Of a stretch of DNA of 16,769 nt, positions 6,808 to 13,303 are shown in pieces. The notes beneath the pieces are model-generated. The model worked only from the letters and a program-made list of their open reading frames with translations, did no database searches and was not told where the DNA came from. Position numbers and translations under genes: made by a program. Positions within the stretch are counted from its first letter, which is position 1. Each line of letters starts with the position of its first letter. The stretch comes from Polaromonas sp. YR568. GTDB lineage: Bacteria > Pseudomonadota > Gammaproteobacteria > Burkholderiales > Burkholderiaceae. Where the stretch lies: NCBI GenBank assembly GCA_945871335.1, contig CAMBWM010000019.1, positions 1 to 16,769 on the forward strand. The letters are read 5' to 3'.

Positions 6808-7568
6808 ATGCAACTCGATCAGTCCTTTGCATGAAGTGGGGTACGCTGTATTCCGCTGAATATGTCAATGTGCTTTTCAGGGCATGTCAGGCCCATATCA
6901 CGGGTGAGTTTCGGTTTGTTTGCTTAACCGATGAGGCTGCCGATCTGCTGCCCGGCATTGAGGTCTTTCCCATCCCCGATATCGGGCTGGACACATGGCA
7001 TTACTTCAACGGTGCATGGCCCAAGGTCGGGGTGTTTGACCATCATTTGTACGACTTACAGGGCCGTGTGCTGTTCATTGATTTGGACTCTGTGGTGTGC
7101 GGCAGTCTTGACGAGATGTTTGACAGGCCTGGGGCATTGGTCGCGATCAATTCACAACCCTGGTCCCAAAAACCCGGTGGCCCGCGCACAATGTCAAGCG
7201 TGTTCGCGTTCGACGTCGGTACTTTGGGCTTCGTGGTTGATCGCTTAAAGGCGAGCAGGGATAGCTTGGTTAAGCAATATCACATTGAGCAGGATTACCT
7301 TCATGGTGTGGTTGACACCATTGCCTATTGGCCAGATGAGTGGATCATCAGTTTCAAATACCACTTGCGCCGCCCACTCATCATTGACCGTTTTTTGGAA
7401 CCCAAAGTACCGCCCCCCGGTACCAAGATCCTGGCATTTCATGGCCGCCCCAGACCCATTGAACTCATTCACCCGCCTGAGGGCAATTGGGATAGATTTC
7501 CACACTATGGCTCTGGCGCGGTGTCATGGATGCAGCGCTACTGGCAACAACACGGCGGTCAAATCTGA
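6804..7568 (+). CDS. Putative glycosyltransferase, GT-A type with DxD motif
   Basis: A 254-residue soluble protein with a GT-A-like layout: a beta-strand start SVLCMKWGTLYSAEYVN, FRFVCLTD (37-43), then RVLFIDLDSVVCGSLDEMF (88-106), where DLD is the expected nucleotide-sugar/metal-binding DxD. Further on are SSVFAFDVGTL, IEQDYLHGVV, WIISFKYHLRR and ILAFHGRPRP. The order resembles GT8-like proteins with a distal His (FHG), but I do not recognise an assigned CAZy family. The start ATG overlaps the GT25 stop as ATGA, so it is translated with it. It has no membrane segment or signal peptide and probably acts on LPS oligosaccharide at the cytoplasmic side. A DxD points to a UDP- or GDP-sugar donor and argues against its being the missing sialyltransferase. 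Specificity unknown. Confidence 0.8.
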   Translation: MNATRSVLCMKWGTLYSAEYVNVLFRACQAHITGEFRFVCLTDEAADLLPGIEVFPIPDIGLDTWHYFNGAWPKVGVFDHHLYDLQGRVLFIDLDSVVCGSLDEMFDRPGALVAINSQPWSQKPGGPRTMSSVFAFDVGTLGFVVDRLKASRDSLVKQYHIEQDYLHGVVDTIAYWPDEWIISFKYHLRRPLIIDRFLEPKVPPPGTKILAFHGRPRPIELIHPPEGNWDRFPHYGSGAVSWMQRYWQQHGGQI

Positions 7569-7576
7569 ACATCATC

Positions 7577-8386
7577 ATGAGCCGACTCATCATTTCTCTG
7601 ACAGCCATTCCACCCCGGTTCCCTTACCTTCACGAAACCCTGAACTCACTGGTCAAGCAAAATGCTGAGGTTGATGCGATTTATCTTTACTTGCCTAGGC
7701 AGTACAGGCGCTTTCAGTGGGATCCATCCGTTTTACCGAAGGTGCCTGGCGGCGTTCAGATTCGGCTGATTGATGGCGATTTGGGGCCCGCTACCAAGGT
7801 GCTACCTGCTGTTCGGGATTTCCAAGGTCAAGATGTCAACATATTGTTTTGCGATGATGACAAAGTTTACGACCCCGATTGGGCGCAGCGATTTATAGAC
7901 GCCAGTTTGCAGCATCCCCAGCACTGCATCGTGGAAGAGGGCGGTGACGTGTGTCACTACGCCAACCACAGCTATCGTGGTGCACGCCAACCAAGGTCGG
8001 ATCGCCGGGCCAAAGACATGATCTATCGGCTCAAGCGCTTGCTGTCATTGGGTCAATGGAAGCCACGCAAGAGCGTGGGCAGTGGCTATGTGGATATTCT
8101 CGAAGGTTGGGGTGGTGTACTCGTTCGACCATCGTTCTTCACAGAGGCCGCCTTTGACATACCGGATATTCTCTGGACGGTTGACGACATATGGCTTTCG
8201 GGGCAACTCGCCCTTAACAACATCCCTGTGTGGCTAAACGGTGAAGACAATCGTCGAACCCAGGGAAGTTCCAACGAAGTCAAATCGGCGTCCTTGCGTA
8301 AGCTTGTTCATGAAGGCCATGGTCGCACACAGGCCAATCAAGCCTGCGTGGATTTTTTTCGCAACCAACACCACATTTGGCGCTAA
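7577..8386 (+). CDS. Putative glycosyltransferase, GT-A-like, family not recognised
   Basis: A 269-residue protein beginning RLIISLTAIPPRFPYLHETL (3-22), the strand and helix of a nucleotide-binding GT-A fold. VNILFCDDDKVYDPDWA (87-103) supplies an acidic metal/nucleotide-sugar site, and EGWGGVLVRPSFF followed by WTVDDIWLSGQLALNNIPVW resembles the acceptor/catalytic half of GT2-like enzymes. I chose the ATG at 7577, eight bases after the preceding stop; the frame stays open into the preceding gene from 7526, but the fold begins at MSRLIISL. It is the last gene of the rightward neu/glycosyltransferase series and stops three bases before the convergent GT8 stop, leaving no room for a separate terminator. 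Probably adds one residue to the LPS oligosaccharide; donor and linkage unknown. Basic stretches (YRGARQPRSDRRAKD, LKRLLSLGQWKPRK) could help membrane or phosphate contact. Confidence 0.8.
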   Translation: MSRLIISLTAIPPRFPYLHETLNSLVKQNAEVDAIYLYLPRQYRRFQWDPSVLPKVPGGVQIRLIDGDLGPATKVLPAVRDFQGQDVNILFCDDDKVYDPDWAQRFIDASLQHPQHCIVEEGGDVCHYANHSYRGARQPRSDRRAKDMIYRLKRLLSLGQWKPRKSVGSGYVDILEGWGGVLVRPSFFTEAAFDIPDILWTVDDIWLSGQLALNNIPVWLNGEDNRRTQGSSNEVKSASLRKLVHEGHGRTQANQACVDFFRNQHHIWR

Positions 8387-8389
8387 GCC

Positions 8390-9340
8390 TCAAATGGGCA
8401 GATCAAACTTTTTATGATGCGGAGTTGTCGAGGTAAGCGTTTCAAACCGCAGCAGGTAACGTTTGTAGTGATGGAAGTACCACCAGTTTTTGGTCAATTT
8501 GATAGCCCACTTTTGAAGAGATGCATTATTTACCACGGGGTAATTCAGGTCGCTTTCTATCCCCTTTGAATGTAGATAATGCTGATACGCTTGCCAGTAG
8601 TGTTGCGGAATGTCGCCATCTGGGGCATGCCACAACTTGACGGCCCCCGCAAAATGGATAATGCAGGGCGACACCATTTCGGTGAGTAGACAATTCTTTC
8701 GGCTGTATTGCCAGTTCCAAACCGGCGCCAGTTCAAGCCATCGGCCTTCGCTGGATAAATTCAATAAACTTTGATCGTGGCAAAACAATTTGTTTTTATG
8801 CGTTTTGGCGATACGACTCATTTTTTCAAAAAAGTGCTGTGCTTGCCACTGTGAAGACTGAACCAGCAGCACCCCTGAATTGAAATACGGTGTGGTTGGT
8901 AAACCCAGAGCCTGGTGTTCTTGAGCTATCCGCGCAGGTCGCGTCAGTTGATGAACATCGCGAACAGCAGCGATGGCTTGGTCACCCATGTCAATGTTCA
9001 GCAAGCGATCGATTTGGTCCGGATCGTTGACAAAGACGTCTGCATCCAAATACAAAATACGCTCGTAGTGTGGAGACAAGGCTTCAATCGCTGGTATGCG
9101 CCAATAAGCGAAATTTCGAAGCCGAATAGACTGAGGCAGCTGGTCAGTGAACGAATCCATTTCGACATGAAGAAACTTGACATTTTCTGGGATCAAGTAC
9201 TTCAGATCCTCACCAGAAACGATCACGGCATCGAATCGACAACCGTTGGCTGATGCCAATTGTTGGCAAACAAACAGCGCTGGCTTCAAGAAGCCTTCGT
9301 TGCATACCAGCACAACACAATGTTTATGAATCGGGGTCAT
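8390..9340 (-). CDS. Glycosyltransferase family 8 (LPS galactosyl/glucosyltransferase-like)
   Basis: A 316-residue GT8 protein, a retaining family that includes the LPS enzymes LgtC, WaaI and WaaJ. Motifs in order: IRLRNFAYWRIPAIEAL (72-88), RILYLDADVFV (94-105) with the DxD that binds manganese and UDP-sugar, YFNSGVLLV (152-160), DQSLLN (189-194) and IHFAGAVKLW (228-237), where most members have KPW. The C-terminus (KLTKNWWYFHHYKRYLLR) is basic and aromatic, as in LPS GT8 enzymes thought to sit on the membrane. The ATG at 9340 gives a 17-base overlap with the waaL end; the frame continues upstream through non-homologous sequence within waaL. The gene runs leftward behind waaL and meets the rightward operon tail-to-tail. 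Likely adds hexose to the LPS core or side chain; exact sugar not determinable. Confidence 0.88.
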   Translation of the reverse strand: MTPIHKHCVVLVCNEGFLKPALFVCQQLASANGCRFDAVIVSGEDLKYLIPENVKFLHVEMDSFTDQLPQSIRLRNFAYWRIPAIEALSPHYERILYLDADVFVNDPDQIDRLLNIDMGDQAIAAVRDVHQLTRPARIAQEHQALGLPTTPYFNSGVLLVQSSQWQAQHFFEKMSRIAKTHKNKLFCHDQSLLNLSSEGRWLELAPVWNWQYSRKNCLLTEMVSPCIIHFAGAVKLWHAPDGDIPQHYWQAYQHYLHSKGIESDLNYPVVNNASLQKWAIKLTKNWWYFHHYKRYLLRFETLTSTTPHHKKFDLPI

Positions 9341-10544
9341 GTTTGTGAGGATATTCTGAATCACCTTGGGTTGGACTGAGCATGGAAAGCCCGAGAAGTG
9401 GAACAAACAGGTAAATCCAACCGCGGTACCAAAGTGTGCTTTCCACCAAACCACTGAGTGCCATCACCAGCAAAACAACCAGCGGCATGGTGCTGTCTTG
9501 GTTCAAAGACCGGTGCACGTTCAGGGTACGGTAGAGCATCCACAAAAATAGACCAAGACCTACGAGACCAAACTCAACCCCATAAAACAGGTATTGGTTG
9601 TGTGGATGTTTGCATCCAACATCGCACATAGCCGCATCTTTGAAGAAGGCTTCTGCCACCATGGGGTATGAGCCTAAACCATGGCCTAGTACTGGGGCTG
9701 TGCTGATGGCGCGGATGCTGCCGAACCACATGTGAAGCCTTGAGCCTATCGACGTGTAATTGTTTTCAAAATTGTAAGCCTGCGCCTCTTTAATTCCCAA
9801 GCCAAAGCGCTCCTGGATCTTGGCGGAACTCATGAAGACGACAAGGCATAAACTCAGGGCTATCGCAACCCCCAGCTTTCTGTGTACTGGCTTGAGCTTG
9901 AGCATCAGTACTAACAAACATGCTGTTGCCCACATTAAGTAGCCCAACCGTTGTTGGCTGATACTCAACACGGCGTAACTGGCCGAAATGAATAAAATTG
10001 CTAGCCACAATTGGCGTAAGCGATTGGAGTTTCCTACGATTTGAGAAATGCACAAAGCACTAAAAATAGCGAGGCCTACTGATTGCGACAGTGGATTAAA
10101 AAAAACACTGCTTGGCGAACCACTTCGAATCCAAGGTATGGACGTGAAACCCAATGCATAGATATGCGCTAGCAGCAGCACCATACCAGCGCCAAAACCT
10201 TGCCAGCACCTTTTTTTCCAACGTTGGTCATCGATGAGTAAAGTAATTGCAGGCACCAGCAATAGTATCCAGTGAGTGTTGGCTGCGTACACAAGCTGGG
10301 TCTTGCTGGCTTCGGTCCAAATGGTAGAAAGATAGAACCAAGCAACCATTACGGTGAGGGCCAATGCAGGCATATTTTGTTTGAGAGATGCCCATTTTTG
10401 CTGCCAGTGCCCCTCCAAAATCAAGCAAAGCAGAACCATTGCCCCAGCAACGGCAAAAAGGCTTCGCGAAGTGGCCAGCGAAAAACACAGTGCGACCACT
10501 GACCACCTTGCTAAAAAACCGGCTTTTACTTGAAGGTTATTCAA
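9324..10544 (-). CDS. waaL: O-antigen ligase-type membrane protein (WaaL/Wzy_C family)
   Basis: A 406-residue polytopic inner-membrane protein with about ten to twelve hydrophobic segments and a large periplasmic loop (about 240-320). WaaL transfers undecaprenyl-diphosphate-linked glycan to lipid A-core. Both features I associate with ligases are seen: R-x3-L at Arg199-Leu203, and H[NSQ]-x9-G-x2-[GTY] at His315-Gly329 (HNQYLFYGVEFGLVG). GHGLGSY (287-293) and Arg269 also fit. Wzy polymerases and protein O-oligosaccharyltransferases share the Wzy_C domain, so ligase is the best but not only reading. No ATG exists at the 5' end: the frame starts with TTG at 10544, two codons after an in-frame TAG, and the next ATG (codon 36) would remove the first membrane helix. 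The gene is visibly more AT-rich than tolC and its neighbours, suggesting separate ancestry. Confidence 0.8.
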   Translation of the reverse strand: MNNLQVKAGFLARWSVVALCFSLATSRSLFAVAGAMVLLCLILEGHWQQKWASLKQNMPALALTVMVAWFYLSTIWTEASKTQLVYAANTHWILLLVPAITLLIDDQRWKKRCWQGFGAGMVLLLAHIYALGFTSIPWIRSGSPSSVFFNPLSQSVGLAIFSALCISQIVGNSNRLRQLWLAILFISASYAVLSISQQRLGYLMWATACLLVLMLKLKPVHRKLGVAIALSLCLVVFMSSAKIQERFGLGIKEAQAYNFENNYTSIGSRLHMWFGSIRAISTAPVLGHGLGSYPMVAEAFFKDAAMCDVGCKHPHNQYLFYGVEFGLVGLGLFLWMLYRTLNVHRSLNQDSTMPLVVLLVMALSGLVESTLWYRGWIYLFVPLLGLSMLSPTQGDSEYPHKHDPDS

Positions 10545-10580
10545 AATCTACTTAATTTGTGTCTTTGATAATTGAAAATT

Positions 10581-10607
10581 AGTATTTCTATTGTCGTAGC
10601 TGACCAA
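10581..10607 (-). promoter_or_regulatory. Possible promoter for waaL and the GT8 gene
   Basis: On the minus strand TTGGTC (10607-10602) and AATACT (10586-10581) are separated by 15 bases in an AT-rich leader about 40 bases before the TTG start of waaL. The match is imperfect and the spacer short, so this is only a candidate. It lies just outside the IS30 remnant. Confidence 0.2.
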
Positions 10608-10621
10608 AGAAAATAAATTTT

Positions 10622-10802
10622 GGCGAATTCAAGCATGAAGTGCAACACGGGATAACGATTGATGAAACACCTCTGCAGGCGTTTTAAATCTCAATCTTTG
10701 CGGGCGTAGTTTTTTGACTATTTCTAGATCGCCCGCCGGAGGAGTCCGAAAGAAGTCAAGGTGCAGTTAAGCATGGCTAAAGTTATTCGCGAATTCAGCA
10801 TG
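10622..10802. repeat. Imperfect direct repeat flanking the IS30 remnant
   Basis: GGCGAATTCAAGCATG (10622-10637) recurs as CGCGAATTCAGCATG (10788-10802), in the same orientation, differing by one substitution and a one-base gap. The nine-base core GCGAATTCA is identical. The first copy overlaps the end of the transposase relic and would be the element's terminal region; the second lies 14 bases beyond the tolC stop. It may be an end of a second decayed element copy, a duplication, or chance. Confidence 0.3.
10629..10763 (-). pseudogene. Relic of IS30-family transposase, C-terminal end only
   Basis: The 272-base gap between waaL and tolC has no intact gene. On the minus strand a 45-codon open stretch ends in a TGA at 10631-10629 and reads ...EIVKKLRPQRLRFKTPAEV followed by FHQSLSRVALHA. 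This matches the usual ending of IS30-family transposases (RPRKRLxxKTPxEVF...RVAL), in which the RPRK motif is here RPQR. Only about 29 residues (10629-10715) are convincingly transposase; the part before (10716-10763) is not recognisable, and an in-frame stop lies at 10766-10764, so the catalytic DDE domain is gone. The bases after the stop (reading TTCGCC) look like the start of an IS30-type terminal repeat. This is an old, inactive insertion scar at the border between the LPS locus and tolC. Confidence 0.7.
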
Positions 10803-10816
10803 GACGCGGCGGGCTT

Positions 10817-12154
10817 TTATTTGATCAACAAATTGTTGATGGTTTGCAGATCGTCGGCGCGCAACGATCCGTTGGCCAGGCGAAGACGCAAGCCGCCGAT
10901 CAGCACCTCATAACGCGCTTTGGCCAGGTCGCGTTTGGTCTGGAACAACTGGCTTTGGGAGTTCAGCACGTCAATGTTGATGCGCACGCCAACCTGGTAA
11001 CCCAGGCGGTTGGCTTCCAGCGCGCTCTGGCTGGAAAGTTCTGCGGCTTCGAGTGCCTTGACTTGACCTTGGCCGGAGACCACGCCAAAAAACGCCGTAC
11101 GCGTAGCTTGCGCGACGTTGCGGCGCGCGCCTTCTAAGTCACTGCTGGCTTTGTCGCTCAAGGACAGGGTTTCGCGTATGCGGTTTTGCGTCGAAAAGCC
11201 TGCAAACAGCGGCACATTCAGGCTCAGGCCGATGGTGGCGGTGTTGGTGTTGAAAGTGAGCAATGAGGATGCCGTGCCACTGGGGTTGCGCGTCATGTTG
11301 TAGCTGCCGGTCAGGTCCAGCGTGGGTTTGTGGCCGGCTTCGGCCTTGGTCACTTCAAGCCGGGCTATTTCAAGGTTACTCTGCGCTAAACGGATGCTCG
11401 GGTGGGCAAGCTCGGACTGCTGCACCCAGGCGTTGACATCGGCCGGTTCTATGGGTTGAAGCACCGGTGGCGCCACCAGGCTGCGCGGCTGTGTGCCTTG
11501 CTTGCCAACCAGTTGATCAAGCGCGATTTTTTTCACGCGCAAGTCGTTCTCGGCGGCAATTTCCTGCGCCAACACCAGGTCAAAGCGGGCTTGTGCTTCA
11601 CGGGTGTCGGTGATGGTGGCGGTGCCCACTTCAAAGTTGCGCTTGGCCGAGGCCAGTTGCTCGGCCACAGCCGCTTTTTGTGCCTTGACAAAGTTCAGGC
11701 TGTCTTGCGAGGCCAGCGCGTCAAAGTAAGTCTGGCTGGTGCGCACGATCAGCTCTTGCTCTGCGGCGTCTAGCTGCGCGCGCGCCAGTGCCAGCTGCTT
11801 TTGGCCCTGCTCGAAGGTCGCCCGGTTAATGGGCCGGTACAGCGGGTGCGAGGCACTGAGGGTGGCGCCTTGGGTATTGTAGGAACGGTTGAAGGTGTTT
11901 GAGGCCGAGTTGTCAAAATCCGTCAGGGTCGCCGAGCCGATCAAGGTGGCTGTGGGCAGGATGCCGGCGCGAGACTGCTCAGCGCGAGCCAGATTGGCGT
12001 CGTATTGCAACTTGGCTGACCGGTAACTGGCATCAAAGGCACGGGCTGAGTCGTAGAGCTCCACCAGACTTTGCGCCTGCGCCGAAGGTGCAAAGGCCAA
12101 GATGCCCGTTATGGCCAAAGATAAAACGGTGAGGGGACGTTTGGGATGAGTCAT
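10817..12154 (-). CDS. tolC: TolC-family outer-membrane efflux protein
   Basis: A 445-residue outer-membrane channel protein that links inner-membrane transporters to the exterior. A signal peptide is clear: MTHPKRP, a hydrophobic run to about residue 22, then SAQA with predicted cleavage after Ala27. The mature part starts QSLVELYDSARAFDASYRSA, a typical TolC opening, and shows the two internally repeated halves of long helices (ATFEQGQKQLALARAQLDAA; about 248-285 and 340-425) with strands between (PTATLIGSATLTDF; KPTLDLTGSYNMTRN). GVRINIDVLNSQSQLFQTK near the end matches the conserved VLDAQ..L region. It lies 35 bases behind the rhodanese gene and belongs with the pcm-like/rhodanese genes. 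It is the natural outer channel for the RND transporter encoded upstream on the same strand, and could also serve a type I exporter. No clear terminator hairpin follows the stop. Confidence 0.95.
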   Translation of the reverse strand: MTHPKRPLTVLSLAITGILAFAPSAQAQSLVELYDSARAFDASYRSAKLQYDANLARAEQSRAGILPTATLIGSATLTDFDNSASNTFNRSYNTQGATLSASHPLYRPINRATFEQGQKQLALARAQLDAAEQELIVRTSQTYFDALASQDSLNFVKAQKAAVAEQLASAKRNFEVGTATITDTREAQARFDLVLAQEIAAENDLRVKKIALDQLVGKQGTQPRSLVAPPVLQPIEPADVNAWVQQSELAHPSIRLAQSNLEIARLEVTKAEAGHKPTLDLTGSYNMTRNPSGTASSLLTFNTNTATIGLSLNVPLFAGFSTQNRIRETLSLSDKASSDLEGARRNVAQATRTAFFGVVSGQGQVKALEAAELSSQSALEANRLGYQVGVRINIDVLNSQSQLFQTKRDLAKARYEVLIGGLRLRLANGSLRADDLQTINNLLIK

Positions 12155-12189
12155 GAGCTTGGGTGGTGTGAGAAAAATAATTTAAAAAA

Positions 12190-12543
12190 TCAGTAGCGTG
12201 GCACCGACGGGTCGACTTCGTTGGACCATGCATCAATGCCGCCTTGCAGGTTGACAACGTGCGTAAAGCCATTTTGAGTCAGGTAATTGGCTACCTGCAG
12301 GCTGCGCATGCCGTGATGGCACAGGCAGACCATGGGCTGGCTGGGGTCGAGTTCGGCCAGGCGTTGCGGCACTTCGCGCATCGGAATGCGCAGCAAGTCA
12401 AAGCCGTCTTCTTGCACGCAGGCGGTTTGCAGTTCCCAGGGCTCGCGCACATCCAGCATGACCGGCCTTGCAGCATTTTCCCCGGCCGTGCTCAGCGTAT
12501 CCCGCCATTGGGCGAATTCAGAAGGAGCTACTTGCAAGACCAT
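12190..12543 (-). CDS. Single-domain rhodanese-like protein
   Basis: A 117-residue cytoplasmic protein made of one rhodanese domain, which transfers sulfane sulfur through a persulfide on a conserved cysteine. VMLDVREPWEL (28-38) is the N-terminal CH2-type motif, and the active-site loop is CHHGMRS (75-81) with Cys75 as the catalytic residue; NLQGGIDAWSNEVDPSVPRY is the family ending. Length is typical for GlpE-like or PspE-like single-domain members. It sits seven bases after the Pcm-like gene stop and 35 bases before tolC, and all three read leftward, so co-transcription is likely. Why a rhodanese accompanies tolC is not evident from the sequence; I recall this gene order from other Burkholderiales. 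The sulfur acceptor is unknown. Confidence 0.92.
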   Translation of the reverse strand: MVLQVAPSEFAQWRDTLSTAGENAARPVMLDVREPWELQTACVQEDGFDLLRIPMREVPQRLAELDPSQPMVCLCHHGMRSLQVANYLTQNGFTHVVNLQGGIDAWSNEVDPSVPRY

Positions 12544-12550
12544 AACAACT

Positions 12551-13237
12551 TTAAAAGCGAAATGCGGAGGGTGTCGGGAAGTTCAGCAGGCGGGGTGCCA
12601 GCGTGTCCCATGCCGCGGTGTGGCTCATGGCGTGCGCGTCCACGCGTGTGCTCAGACTGGCCCGCATGACGGGCTCGTCCCCCACGATAGCGATCAGACG
12701 GCCGCCGGTTTTGAGCAGCGCCAGCAACTCGGTCGGCACCTGGGCCACGGAGCCGCTGAGCACAATCACGTCAAAAGGCCCGGACAGTCCGGCCTGGTCG
12801 GCCGCGCCGGGGATCAGCAGGCTGGCGCCATCGAGTTGCAGCACTTCGGCGTTGTGAATACCGGCTTTTTGCAGGTTCTGAAGGGCCGCGCGTGCCAGCG
12901 CCGGATCGATTTCTAGCGTGACAACATGCTGGGCACGGTGCGCCAGCAGCGCCGCCATGTAGCCCGAGCCGGTGCCGATTTCCAGCACGTTTTCGTGCTT
13001 TTGCACATTCAGGTCTTGCAGCAAGCGCGCTTCAACCCGGGGCGCCAGCATGCATTGCCCGGGTTCGGCATGCGCGGCCAGCGGAATTTCCATGTCGACA
13101 AAGGCCAGGGCCTTGTGGGCCACAGGCACAAAATCTTCGCGTTTGACTACGGCCAGCAAGCTCAGGATCTGGCCGTCGAGCACTTCCCAGGGTCGGATTT
13201 GCTGCTCAATCATGTTGAATCGGGCTTGTTCTAGGTT
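12551..13237 (-). CDS. Protein-L-isoaspartate O-methyltransferase-like protein (Pcm family)
   Basis: A 228-residue SAM-dependent methyltransferase of the Pcm family, which in its classic form repairs isoaspartyl residues in damaged proteins. The SAM-binding motif VLEIGTGSGYMAALLA (85-100) is near-canonical, followed by the acidic strand VTLEIDPALA (107-116) and GPFDVIVLSGSV. The segment where true Pcm enzymes have GQTISQP with an active-site Ser reads GQCMLAP here (61-67), so repair activity is doubtful and another methyl acceptor is possible. I chose the ATG at 13237 since MNLEQARFNMIEQQIRPWEV is the usual start of this subgroup; the frame extends to 13270 without similarity. A 66-base gap separates it from the RND stop; it includes the 10-base palindrome AAACTAGTTT (13272-13281) and may hold a promoter. 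It is first of a probable pcm-rhodanese-tolC operon. Confidence 0.85.
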   Translation of the reverse strand, partial: NLEQARFNMIEQQIRPWEVLDGQILSLLAVVKREDFVPVAHKALAFVDMEIPLAAHAEPGQCMLAPRVEARLLQDLNVQKHENVLEIGTGSGYMAALLAHRAQHVVTLEIDPALARAALQNLQKAGIHNAEVLQLDGASLLIPGAADQAGLSGPFDVIVLSGSVAQVPTELLALLKTGGRLIAIVGDEPVMRASLSTRVDAHAMSHTAAWDTLAPRLLNFPTPSAFRF

Positions 13238-13303
13238 CATGGTGCAGGGCCGTGGTGGGGAAATACTCAAAAAACTAGTTTACCAACTGAAATCAGGCGG
13301 TGT

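Noticed and set aside
6804..7568. Considered as the missing sialyltransferase
   Set aside because: It carries a DLD metal/nucleotide-sugar motif typical of UDP/GDP-sugar GT-A enzymes and lacks the D/E-D/E-G and HP motifs of GT52/GT80-type sialyltransferases.
10699..10737. Possible terminator hairpin GCGGGCG...CGCCCGC in the waaL-tolC gap
   Set aside because: The loop is about 25 bases and no T-run follows the stem on either strand, so it does not fit an intrinsic terminator; one arm lies within the IS30 relic.
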